From contig CAZELN010000026.1 of assembly GCA_964513275.1 (NCBI GenBank), positions 1 through 12,086 of the forward strand: a stretch of DNA of 12,086 nt. Direction: 5' to 3'. The notes under the pieces are model-generated. The model searched no databases, was not told the DNA's origin, and saw only the letters and a list, made by a program, of their open reading frames with translations. This document shows positions 1 through 6,555 of this stretch, piece after piece (position 1 is the stretch's first letter; each line of letters opens with the position of its first letter). The stretch comes from UBA12478 sp964513275 (GTDB lineage Bacteria > Patescibacteriota > Patescibacteriia > UBA9934 > GWF2-40-263). Made by a program: the position numbers and the translations under genes.

Positions 1-1680
1 GAGATCGCGCTCTACCTTCGAGCGGAAGATGTAGCGTTCAAGCCGCAAGCCTACGAAGTCGCCGCGGAAGGAATCGCCGGCCTCAGCGGAGAGCTTTCGG
101 ATCTCTACAAGGAATGCGGTGTGAAGTGCATTGATGACATCCCTGGTGTGGGGAAAGACCTCGCGGCAAAAATCGAAGAACTCCTCACGACCGGCAAACT
201 CGGCTATTACGAGAAACTGAAAAAGAAATACCCGTTCGATATGCTTAGCATCACGATGATCCAGGATGTCGGGCCAAAGACAGCACTCAAACTCTACAAG
301 ACACTCAAAGCCAAAACGGTGGCTGATCTCGAACAGGCGGCCAAACGAAACAAAATCGCAGCGCTCCCTGGCATGGGCAAAAAGAGCCAGGACAAAATCC
401 TGCGCGGGATTGAGTATCTCAAGGGGGATACCGGCCGACGGATCATCCATGACGTCCTCCCGTTTGCCCGTGCTGTTATTGATAAACTAAAAACCGTGCT
501 TGGGACGACCCACATCGATATCGCTGGATCGCTCCGCCGACGGAAAGAGACGATCGGCGACATCGATCTCATCACCACGACATCGAAACCCAAGGAGTTT
601 ATCCGCGCATTCAAAGCTCTACGTGAAATCGACGAAATTCTCGAGGAGGGTCCTAGCAAGCTCATGGTGCGTTACGTAAATGGACTGCAGGGCGACTTAC
701 TTATCCTGCGTCCTGACGAGTACGGCACGGCGCTCGTACACTTCACCGGATCCCGAGAACACAACATCCTGCTTCGCGAACGGGCGGTAAAAAAAGGCAT
801 GAAACTCTCCGAGTATGGACTCTTCAAAGGAAAAATTCGAGTGACAAGCCGGACAGAGGAACAGGTTTATAGACATCTCGGCCTTCAATTTGTTCCCCCA
901 GAGATTCGAGTCGGCGCCGATGAAATCGAACTCGCCGCGAAAAAAAGAATCCCAGACCTCATCCCCTATGGCTCACTCAAGGGCGACCTTCAAATCCAAA
1001 CAGACTGGTCGGATGGAAACGGATCGATCGAAGAGATGGCACGCACCGCCCGCGAGCATGGACTCTCCTACGTTGCCGTGACTGACCACACTAAAAGCCT
1101 GACTATCGCCCGTGGTCTTGATGAAAAACGCTTGCGGCAACAAGGTCGTGAGATCGATCGTCTAAACAAGAAGCTCCGCGGCTTCACCATCCTCAAATCA
1201 ACAGAATGTGATGTGCGCAAAGACGGCTCCCTTGACCTCCCTGATTCTATTTTGAAAACACTAGACCTCGTTTCGGTCTCGATCCATACACACACGAACC
1301 TTTCTAAAGATGAGATGACGCAGCGCGTCATCCGCGCGATCAAGCATCCTCTCGTCAATATTCTCTTCCACCCAACTGGCCGAGTCGTCGCACGGCGCGA
1401 CGCGTATGAACTCGACATGGATCGCGTGATTCGGGCGTGCCGCGAGTATCACGTGGCACTGGAAGTAAACGGCTCGACTCGGCTGGATCTTCACGAGGTC
1501 CATATCCGCCAAGCGATTGAGATGGGTGTGAAACTCGTTATCAACTCAGATGCCCACGACCCCTTGCATTTCCAGAATCTCGAGTACGGTATCGCCCAAG
1601 CGCGCCGTGGTTGGGCGACTAAGGCAGACATCTTAAACACAAAACCGCTCAAGAGCTTCCTGGCGGCTTTGAAAAGATGA
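1..1680 (+). CDS. polX: DNA polymerase X with C-terminal PHP domain (5' end outside window)
   Basis: Family X DNA polymerase, known for gap filling in base-excision repair; bacterial members usually carry a PHP nuclease domain. The frame is open from base 1, and in-window residues 1-40 match the N-terminal helical domain, so the GTG at 121 is not the start. 559 residues are present; bacterial PolX is about 570-580, so only a short piece is missing. Domains in window numbering: HhH motifs near 44-60 (IPGVGK) and 120-130 (LPGMGKK); polymerase palm GSLRRRKETIGDID (176-189) with the two catalytic Asp, third Asp at 232; FTGSREHN near 248. PHP domain from about 328: TDH (361-363), E402, HTH (429-431), HPTGR (457-461), SDAH (516-519). 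Odd: PHP motif I is DLQIQT (Gln331, Gln333) where the family normally has HxH. The gene ends 2 bp before the convergent desaturase stop, with no room for a separate terminator. Confidence 0.95.
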   Translation, partial: EIALYLRAEDVAFKPQAYEVAAEGIAGLSGELSDLYKECGVKCIDDIPGVGKDLAAKIEELLTTGKLGYYEKLKKKYPFDMLSITMIQDVGPKTALKLYKTLKAKTVADLEQAAKRNKIAALPGMGKKSQDKILRGIEYLKGDTGRRIIHDVLPFARAVIDKLKTVLGTTHIDIAGSLRRRKETIGDIDLITTTSKPKEFIRAFKALREIDEILEEGPSKLMVRYVNGLQGDLLILRPDEYGTALVHFTGSREHNILLRERAVKKGMKLSEYGLFKGKIRVTSRTEEQVYRHLGLQFVPPEIRVGADEIELAAKKRIPDLIPYGSLKGDLQIQTDWSDGNGSIEEMARTAREHGLSYVAVTDHTKSLTIARGLDEKRLRQQGREIDRLNKKLRGFTILKSTECDVRKDGSLDLPDSILKTLDLVSVSIHTHTNLSKDEMTQRVIRAIKHPLVNILFHPTGRVVARRDAYELDMDRVIRACREYHVALEVNGSTRLDLHEVHIRQAIEMGVKLVINSDAHDPLHFQNLEYGIAQARRGWATKADILNTKPLKSFLAALKR

Positions 1681-1682
1681 AT

Positions 1683-2516
1683 CTAGGAAGATTGCGTCTG
1701 AGGGGCAGCGACACTCGCGATCCGGTCGGTCACGCGTGTGAGCGTCTCAAATCCTGGAAGCTGGGTGATGCGATTATTCACATAGGTGCGCATCTGCTCC
1801 ACACCATCCTTCCCAGAAAAAAGTGTACGGATGACGACATTACTCTCCGCCTCAGTTTTCACTCCTTCTCCCACCGGCTTCCAAAACTTCTCGATGAGGT
1901 ACCGCGCAAGCTGCTGGCGAAATGGTGAGTCTTTCAAGTTGATGTGCGCCACGCTCCAATAAAACATCGCGTGCTTGGCTTCCTCACGCGCGATGGCCTT
2001 GAGGATATACTCGAGGATTGGATGTCCCGCGAGCTCCCATAGCCGTCGGTAGCCGGTGAGCGTCGAATACTCATGAATGGCTCCAAAACTCATGTGCACG
2101 CTCGTAAAGTTTTTCCCAAACGGGATCGAAATCCATTCCTGGATCTTGCTCTTGAGCCGATAGGAAAACGTGAGTCCATCAAATCCTTTCTGTTTCCAAT
2201 CTTTCTCCTGCGAACAGCCGACCTCTTCCAGGAATCGACTCAGGAGCTGACCATGCACCGGTTCCTCGGTCACCCACTGTTCCATGAACTGGCGAATAAC
2301 CGGCTCCTTCCCTGTTGCGCTCTTCATAAGCTCATCAAAATACCGCTGCGTCATTGTCTCGATGTCGCGCATGTACAGGAGGACAGGAAAAAATTTCGCA
2401 TCGATTGGATGGTCTTTGATCTGGTTCCACGCAACCCCGTCGATGAATGACTTGGTGATCACACGATCCCCTTTCTGGTACCAGTCCAAGACATCCTTGG
2501 TTGATTCAAACAGCAT
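1683..2516 (-). CDS. Acyl-ACP desaturase-like di-iron protein (ferritin-like fold)
   Basis: 277 residues, resembling the soluble type-2 acyl-ACP desaturases (stearoyl-ACP desaturase and mycobacterial DesA types), which use a di-iron centre, O2 and ferredoxin to introduce a double bond into acyl-ACP. All six expected iron ligands are visible in order: E53 (RDIETMTQRY), E85 and H88 (TEEPVHG, matching the EENRHG motif), E149 (AIHEY), E179 and H182 (REEAKH, matching DEKRH). There is no signal peptide or membrane segment, so it should be cytosolic. The length is close to the shorter bacterial members. The start is the ATG at 2516; no Shine-Dalgarno is seen, and a promoter is placed for an almost leaderless transcript. 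It is divergent from the alkD-like gene and convergent with polX. Family assignment is from motifs; substrate and chemistry (desaturase, or another ferritin-like oxygenase or aldehyde-processing enzyme) are not shown. Confidence 0.78.
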   Translation of the reverse strand: MLFESTKDVLDWYQKGDRVITKSFIDGVAWNQIKDHPIDAKFFPVLLYMRDIETMTQRYFDELMKSATGKEPVIRQFMEQWVTEEPVHGQLLSRFLEEVGCSQEKDWKQKGFDGLTFSYRLKSKIQEWISIPFGKNFTSVHMSFGAIHEYSTLTGYRRLWELAGHPILEYILKAIAREEAKHAMFYWSVAHINLKDSPFRQQLARYLIEKFWKPVGEGVKTEAESNVVIRTLFSGKDGVEQMRTYVNNRITQLPGFETLTRVTDRIASVAAPQTQSS

Positions 2517-2529
2517 ACAAGCCTATTTT
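2501..2529 (+). promoter_or_regulatory. Putative sigma70-like promoter for the alkD-like gene
   Basis: TTGATT (2501-2506), 17-bp spacer, TATTTT (2524-2529). The predicted start near 2536 leaves a leader of about 5 nt before the ATG at 2541. The -35 lies inside the divergent desaturase gene. The -10 overlaps that of the minus-strand promoter. Read by eye, 4/6 matches in each box. Confidence 0.45.
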
Positions 2530-2552
2530 TACAGAATCCTATGCCCCGTCAA
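2525..2552 (-). promoter_or_regulatory. Putative sigma70-like promoter for the desaturase-like gene
   Basis: On the minus strand: TTGACG (2552-2547), 16-bp spacer, TGT extension, AAAAAT (2530-2525). The predicted start near 2518 is only a few bases from the ATG at 2516. The -35 lies inside the first codons of the alkD-like gene, and the -10 occupies the same AT-rich box as the plus-strand promoter. Confidence 0.45.
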
Positions 2553-3287
2553 GCAAACCCACTCCAAGAGGTTGAAACACGCGTCCGCAAACTCCCGGTC
2601 GACGCGCCTTACAAAGCTTTCTTCCAGCCGGTCACCAGAACAAAACTCGCCTTCCTCGCGGTGCGAATACCCAACCTTCATCGACTCGTCCGTGACGGAT
2701 TCTCCTTCTACAAAAAAACGGATCGAGAAATTCTCAAAGATTGGGATCAGGTCTGGAACCAAGCCACGCTCCACGACGTCATGAGCCTGCCGCTCATCTA
2801 CTACCGATGGAAATCTTCGACGCTTACCTCTGCTGACTTCTACGTATTCAAGCGTTGGATGGAACGCGTCGAAAACTGGGCGCATGCCGACCAACTCTGT
2901 CAGCTCCTGTCGATTCTCTACGAAAAAAATCCCAAACTCGTGGAGCCAACTCTGCGGCAATGGAATCACTCGAAGAATCCCTGGAAGCGTCGCGCGTCGG
3001 TCGTATCGACGATCTACTACGCGAGTCCGCGTCGCACACCTCCCTCGCGCAAAACGGTGCTCTCGCTCATCGTGCCGCTCCTACAAGATCCTGACCTATA
3101 CGTGCAAAAAGGCGTGGGCTGGCAATTACGTGAGGCCTACAAACTCTGGCCTCGCGAGATCCTCACGTTCCTCGAGTCACACATAACAGAACTCCCCGCC
3201 ATTACGTTCTCGTATGCGACGGAGAAATTCTCGGCAAGAGACAAGCAACGATTAAAGAAAAAGCGAGTCAACCAAAGAAGACAATAA
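2541..3287 (+). CDS. AlkD-like DNA alkylation repair protein (HEAT-repeat glycosylase)
   Basis: 248-residue all-helical protein of the DNA alkylation repair family typified by Bacillus cereus AlkD, which excises N3- and N7-alkylpurines. Landmarks: W113 and D117 (NWAHAD) align with the catalytic Trp109/Asp113 pair of AlkD; NPWKRRASV (146-154) matches the repeat with IWLQRAA; YVQKGVGWQLREAY (187-200) matches FIQKAIGWVLREY, with W194 aligning to the DNA-contacting Trp187. The C-terminus is strongly basic (KQRLKKKRVNQRRQ, 235-248), which may aid DNA binding. The length suits the family. The ATG at 2541 has no Shine-Dalgarno; the predicted transcript starts about 5 nt upstream. The stop is followed within 6 bp by a palindromic repeat, the nearest candidate transcript end. 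Preserved catalytic residues suggest an active glycosylase; the substrate is inferred from the family. Confidence 0.85.
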   Translation: MPRQANPLQEVETRVRKLPVDAPYKAFFQPVTRTKLAFLAVRIPNLHRLVRDGFSFYKKTDREILKDWDQVWNQATLHDVMSLPLIYYRWKSSTLTSADFYVFKRWMERVENWAHADQLCQLLSILYEKNPKLVEPTLRQWNHSKNPWKRRASVVSTIYYASPRRTPPSRKTVLSLIVPLLQDPDLYVQKGVGWQLREAYKLWPREILTFLESHITELPAITFSYATEKFSARDKQRLKKKRVNQRRQ

Positions 3288-3292
3288 TCCGT

Positions 3293-3390
3293 GTCATCCC
3301 GAGAGAGGCCGTCTATGTCGGCCGAATCGAGGGATCTCGAGTCTTCTCATTCGAGATCCCTCCTACGCTAATGGCAGTCGTCGGGATGAC
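3293..3390. repeat. Palindromic repeat, family A, intergenic copy
   Basis: 98-bp element bounded by a perfect 10-bp inverted repeat, GTCATCCCGA (3293-3302) and TCGGGATGAC (3381-3390). The centre holds a perfect 12-bp inverted repeat, GAGGGATCTCGA (3329-3340) and TCGAGATCCCTC (3351-3362), around a 10-nt loop. Flank and centre closely match the copy inside the wzy-like gene at 10496-10596; the sequence between them differs. There is no transposase, so it is non-autonomous. It lies 5 bp after the alkD-like stop codon. Confidence 0.9.
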
Positions 3391-3414
3391 ATGCTATCTG
3401 TAATTTGTTACCCT
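3386..3414 (+). promoter_or_regulatory. Possible tRNA-Leu promoter with its -35 in the repeat
   Basis: ATGACA (3386-3391, 5/6 to TTGACA) overlaps the right end of the palindromic repeat. After 17 bp comes TACCCT (3409-3414) preceded by a TGT extension. The predicted start near 3421 is 4 nt before the tRNA. The -10 is weak (3/6), so this is tentative. Confidence 0.3.
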
Positions 3415-3424
3415 TTTCCCGCGT

Positions 3425-3510
3425 GGGCCGGTGGCGGAATGGTATACGCAGGGGACTTAAAATCCCCGGGAGGAAACTCTGTGAGGGTTCGACTCCCTCC
3501 CGGCCCACCA
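3425..3510 (+). tRNA. tRNA-Leu (anticodon UAA)
   Basis: Class II tRNA of 86 nt. The acceptor stem pairs GGGCCGG (3425-3431) with CCGGCCC (3500-3506), followed by discriminator A and an encoded CCA (3508-3510). The anticodon stem GGGGA/TCCCC encloses the loop CTTAAAA, giving anticodon TAA at 3458-3460, which reads UUA and by wobble UUG. The long variable arm (3468-3482) and the T arm GAGGG-TTCGACT-CCCTC (3483-3499) are clear. A hairpin terminator follows directly. Confidence 0.97.
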
Positions 3511-3544
3511 ATAAAAATACGCTTGGCTCCAAGAGTATTTTTAT
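3511..3544 (+). terminator. Hairpin terminator after tRNA-Leu
   Basis: ATAAAAATAC (3511-3520) pairs perfectly with GTATTTTTAT (3535-3544). The enclosed sequence forms a second short stem, CTTG/CAAG. The right arm carries the T-run expected of an intrinsic terminator. The stem starts directly after the CCA and would separate tRNA-Leu from ruvB transcription. Confidence 0.7.
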
Positions 3545-3573
3545 TTGCTCATGAACTCGGTCGCAGGCATAAT
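3545..3573 (+). promoter_or_regulatory. Putative ruvB promoter, near-leaderless
   Basis: TTGCTC (3545-3550), 17-bp spacer, CATAAT (3568-3573, 5/6). The predicted start near 3580 leaves about 3 nt before the ATG at 3583. This supports that ATG as the ruvB start and explains the missing Shine-Dalgarno. Confidence 0.5.
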
Positions 3574-3582
3574 GTCACCAGT

Positions 3583-4593
3583 ATGATCGAACGCGAAGAA
3601 ATGGAGATTCCTGAGCGAATCGTTGCGACAGAGGCCCCCAGTGAGGAGCGCGAATTTGAGGTTGGATTGCGCCCACAAACTCTCCAAGATTTTGTCGGTC
3701 AGGATGACATTAAGGAAAACTTGTCGATCTTTATCGAAGCCGCAAAGAAACGCGGGGAGCCGATCGAGCATGTTCTTCTGTACGGGAATCCAGGACTTGG
3801 AAAGACGACGCTCGCCCACATCATCGCCAATGAAATGGGTTCGCAAATCCGGATCACCTCCGGTCCAGCGTTGGAACGCGTGGGTGATCTGGCCGCGATC
3901 CTCTCCAATCTCGGTCGCGGCGATATCCTCTTCATCGACGAAATCCATCGTCTGAATAAAACCATCGAAGAAGTGCTGTACCCAGCGATGGAGGATTACG
4001 CCTTGGACATTATTGTGGGCAAAGGCCCAACCGCTCGCACGCTTCGACTCAACCTCGAACGCTTTACACTTATTGGTGCCACCACACGACTTTCTCTTCT
4101 CTCAAGCCCGCTGCGTGACCGATTCGGCGTGATCCATCATCTCAACTTTTACGAAGACGAACACATCGGTCATATTGTCCGACGTAGCGCAGGACTTCTC
4201 AAGACCGTCATCGACGACGCAGCGGTGGATACACTCGCTGCGCGTTCAAGGCGCACACCACGCATTGCGAATCGTCTTTTAAAACGCGTTCGCGATTTTG
4301 CTGACGTTCGAAGCGACGGCACTATTTCAGAACCACTCTGTGAGACAGCCCTGCAAAAGCTCGCGGTGGATCATAAAGGACTGGATCAAACGGATCGCCA
4401 TATCCTCACCACGATTATAGAAAAATTTGGTGGTGGACCCGTGGGACTTTCTACCATCGCCGCCGCAACCCAAGAAGAACTCCAAACGATCGAAGATGTA
4501 CATGAACCGTTCCTCATCCAAGTCGGATTCCTCGCCCGCACGCCGCGTGGACGCGTCGTTACCGAACATGGGTACAAGCATGTGATAAAATAA
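3583..4593 (+). CDS. ruvB: Holliday junction branch-migration ATPase RuvB
   Basis: 336 residues, the same length as E. coli RuvB. RuvB is the AAA+ motor that, loaded by RuvA, drives branch migration of Holliday junctions. Seen: LRPQTLQDFVGQ near residue 29; Walker A GNPGLGKTT (68-76, with Asn where GPPGLGKTT is usual); Walker B LFIDEIHR (116-123); sensor 1 GATTR (165-169); SSPLRDRFG with the predicted arginine finger R178; sensor 2 and lid region RTPRIANRLLKRVRDFA; and the C-terminal winged helix with GGPVGL, TIEDV and RTPRGR. The frame is open back to 3391, but that stretch is translated tRNA-Leu. The ATG at 3583 is chosen for family length and the promoter beside it; the in-frame ATG at 3601 is an alternative. 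ruvA and ruvC are not adjacent. Two membrane-protein genes follow on the same strand with a 7-bp gap. Confidence 0.97.
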   Translation: MIEREEMEIPERIVATEAPSEEREFEVGLRPQTLQDFVGQDDIKENLSIFIEAAKKRGEPIEHVLLYGNPGLGKTTLAHIIANEMGSQIRITSGPALERVGDLAAILSNLGRGDILFIDEIHRLNKTIEEVLYPAMEDYALDIIVGKGPTARTLRLNLERFTLIGATTRLSLLSSPLRDRFGVIHHLNFYEDEHIGHIVRRSAGLLKTVIDDAAVDTLAARSRRTPRIANRLLKRVRDFADVRSDGTISEPLCETALQKLAVDHKGLDQTDRHILTTIIEKFGGGPVGLSTIAAATQEELQTIEDVHEPFLIQVGFLARTPRGRVVTEHGYKHVIK

Positions 4594-4600
4594 GAGCGCT

Positions 4601-4885
4601 ATGTTCGAGATTCCAAACGTCGACATTCCTCTGTACGTGTTCTTATTCGTCTATGGCGCGTACATGTTGTTTTACGTTCTCTATAGCCTGTTCAATATCT
4701 ACCATCTCATCCGCTATGGAGTATATGGCTTTGGCTTGTACCTTATTGTGACGATTTTCACAGGCGGAACGATCTTGCTCGTTGCTGGTTCAACCTTTCT
4801 GCTCATGGAATACGATTGGACGCTCCCTATCTCATTTGATGAAGCTCAGAACTACTACAACGAAGACTTGTTCCCTTCTCTATGA
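4601..4885 (+). CDS. Small two-helix membrane protein of unknown function
   Basis: 94 residues with two strongly hydrophobic segments, about 10-37 (rich in Tyr and Phe) and about 42-70, joined by a short loop containing RYG. The C-terminal 24 residues are polar and acidic (SFDEAQNYYNEDL). There is no signal peptide or recognised domain. The start ATG lies 7 bp after the ruvB stop, with only a weak AAGAG upstream. The stop overlaps the next gene's start in an ATGA (4882-4885), so the two are probably translationally coupled and may act together in the membrane. I do not recognise the family. Confidence 0.7.
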   Translation: MFEIPNVDIPLYVFLFVYGAYMLFYVLYSLFNIYHLIRYGVYGFGLYLIVTIFTGGTILLVAGSTFLLMEYDWTLPISFDEAQNYYNEDLFPSL

Positions 4886-5463
4886 TGCGTCTTGATCATC
4901 TCCCCAACCAACGTCCGGACGAACAAGTCATTCTGTTTTTGCGACGGCATTGGTTCGCCCTTTTAGCCATTGGCAGCACGTTCACCCTCTTGATCGGCAC
5001 TCCGTTGGTGGCGGGATGGTACTTTTGGGACACCATCGATTCCTGGTTCGCCCATCCTGTTTCCGGATCGCTCTTGGTCGTGCTAGGAAGCATGTACTTT
5101 CTCTCCATCTGGCTTTTTGCCTTTCTTGAATTCACGGATTACTACTTAGATACCTGGATCATTACGAATGAACGAATCATCAATATCGAACAAGAGGGAC
5201 TCTTTAACCGAACCGCCTCCGAGCTCGATCTCGCGGCTGTGCAAGATACCACAGCGGAAATCCGTGGCATCCTCCAAACGATCTTCACGTACGGTCAAGT
5301 CTTTGTTCAAACGGCTGGAGAGAAGGGTCGCTTCCACTTCAAAAATATCGACAACCCTGAACAGGTGAAAGAGCTGATTACACGCCTGGTAGAAGAAGAC
5401 AAGCGTCGAATCGCGAGCCTGGGCGGTACCGGTCACGGAAAGATAAAAAGTAGTATTAAGTAA
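4882..5463 (+). CDS. Membrane protein with bacterial PH domain (YdbS-like, bPH2)
   Basis: 193 residues. Two membrane segments at about 24-48 and 61-83 precede a cytosolic bacterial PH domain at about 85-170. Family-typical stretches are ITNERIINIEQEGLF (94-108), LAAVQDTTAEIRGILQTIF (117-135), YGQVFVQTAG (137-146) and the domain end with FKNIDNPEQVKELI (153-166). The C-terminus is a basic tail. Members of this family are common in bacteria; function is poorly defined, with suggested roles in membrane or stress physiology. Either of two adjacent ATGs (4882 or 4885) may be the start; the first gives the ATGA overlap with the upstream small membrane protein. A hairpin repeat begins at the base after the stop. 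Confidence 0.85.
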   Translation: MMRLDHLPNQRPDEQVILFLRRHWFALLAIGSTFTLLIGTPLVAGWYFWDTIDSWFAHPVSGSLLVVLGSMYFLSIWLFAFLEFTDYYLDTWIITNERIINIEQEGLFNRTASELDLAAVQDTTAEIRGILQTIFTYGQVFVQTAGEKGRFHFKNIDNPEQVKELITRLVEEDKRRIASLGGTGHGKIKSSIK

Positions 5464-5492
5464 AGACACCCTGAGCTTGTCGAAGGGTGTCT
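5464..5492. terminator. Hairpin repeat acting as likely bidirectional terminator
   Basis: AGACACCCT (5464-5472) pairs with AGGGTGTCT (5484-5492), a 9-bp stem around an 11-nt loop. The plus strand continues into a T-rich run (5495-5503). Read on the minus strand, the tract beyond the hairpin also becomes T-rich. It fills the gap between two convergent genes and overlaps the minus-strand stop codon by 2 bases. The core CCTGAGCTTGTCGAAGG resembles a repeat seen in many bacterial genomes. Confidence 0.7.
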
Positions 5493-6555
5493 AATTTTGT
5501 TTTTGCCATTCGTATACTTCCCAGGCCCAGTCAGCCAGAGCGTTTGCATCTTCAAAGGAAGCCCAACGGGATTTTGCTCCGAACACAACGATGAGCAGCT
5601 CCGTATCCGCGTTTCCCTCCATTGGTCGAAGCGTCACGACGAGATTCCATCCTGACTCATCCAAGTATCCTGTTTTCCCACCGGTTATATACAGGTCGTT
5701 GTAAGTTGGCTTCCAAAGCATCCAGTTCGTGTTTGTCATCTTCTTGGTTGTGCCTTGTGTCAGATCCGTGATGTATTTCATGTACGTCGAGGTGAAACGA
5801 GCCATCTCGTCCCGTTCAAGTAGGTTTGAGGCGAGTCGCGCCATCTCACGAGCTGTTGAGACATTTCCAAGTTCAATGCCTGTGGGATCGACAAAGTCGG
5901 TCTGAACAAGTCCGAGCGCATCCGCACGCTTATTCATTTCTTGAAGAAACTCACTCGATGAAAGACGTGTTGTTCGTGCAAGCGCGTTCGCCGCGTTATT
6001 CGCAGAAGCCACAAGAGTCGCATAGAACAAATCCTGAACACTAAACTCGTCGCCGTCATTCACATAGAGCTTGGCACCACCGACATCGTCTGTTGTTCGG
6101 ACATCGGCAACCGTTGTCATGGACACCCCGTAGTCGAGAACAACATCCGCGGTCACCAATTTGGTAAGGCTCGCGATCGGCCAGACCTTATTTTCATTTT
6201 TAACCGTGAGGATCTTTCCGGTCGATCGATCCATGACGACATACGCCACCGACTCGATTGAGGGTTCAATCTCACTCGCATCAACTCGCACAGGCACGCC
6301 GTCTCCTTCTTCTGGTCCGTACATCGCGAGCTCCTCATGTTCCATCCAGCCGTACTGCGTCGCCCAATCCTCAAGGTCGAGGAGGAACCCTGCGGCTGTT
6401 CCTGGGATCGCGCGTTTTGTTTCTGGATCAAACGCAGCTTGGAGATCTAGGCGCTTTGCGTACACCTCCTCAAGCGAATCTTCGGCCGCAAAAATCGCCA
6501 CAGGAAATACTGCGACGAACAGAAGTCCTATCAAACTGATTCGACTTATTCCCAT
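5491..6555 (-). CDS. D-alanyl-D-alanine carboxypeptidase (peptidase S11, PBP5-like)
   Basis: 354 residues. An N-terminal signal peptide (hydrophobic 8-23, probable cut near IFA-AED) exports it. The penicillin-binding fold follows at about 100-345 with all three active-site motifs: SLTK (S129 nucleophile, K132), SAN (184-186) and KTG (294-296, in GGKTGYLDESGWNLV). The family removes the terminal D-Ala of peptidoglycan stem peptides; some members are endopeptidases. An unusual segment of about 75 residues (25-100), acidic and without a recognised domain, separates the signal peptide from the catalytic domain. No C-terminal membrane anchor is visible, so it may be secreted or held by partners. 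Its ATG at 6555 overlaps the end of the SpoIID-like gene by 10 bp, with no Shine-Dalgarno, suggesting translational coupling. The stop lies in the hairpin shared with the convergent gene. Confidence 0.9.
   Translation of the reverse strand: MGISRISLIGLLFVAVFPVAIFAAEDSLEEVYAKRLDLQAAFDPETKRAIPGTAAGFLLDLEDWATQYGWMEHEELAMYGPEEGDGVPVRVDASEIEPSIESVAYVVMDRSTGKILTVKNENKVWPIASLTKLVTADVVLDYGVSMTTVADVRTTDDVGGAKLYVNDGDEFSVQDLFYATLVASANNAANALARTTRLSSSEFLQEMNKRADALGLVQTDFVDPTGIELGNVSTAREMARLASNLLERDEMARFTSTYMKYITDLTQGTTKKMTNTNWMLWKPTYNDLYITGGKTGYLDESGWNLVVTLRPMEGNADTELLIVVFGAKSRWASFEDANALADWAWEVYEWQKQN

Noticed and set aside
121..1680. GTG at 121 as the polX start
   Set aside because: The frame is open to base 1 and the upstream 40 residues match the N-terminal domain of PolX, so the true start is outside the window.
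2073..2784. Plus-strand ORFs opposite the desaturase and across the alkD-like start
   Set aside because: They lie out of frame over genes with conserved motifs and show no domain of their own.
3391..3582. Open frame extending ruvB upstream by 64 codons
   Set aside because: It runs through the tRNA-Leu gene and its terminator; RuvB has its normal length from the ATG at 3583.
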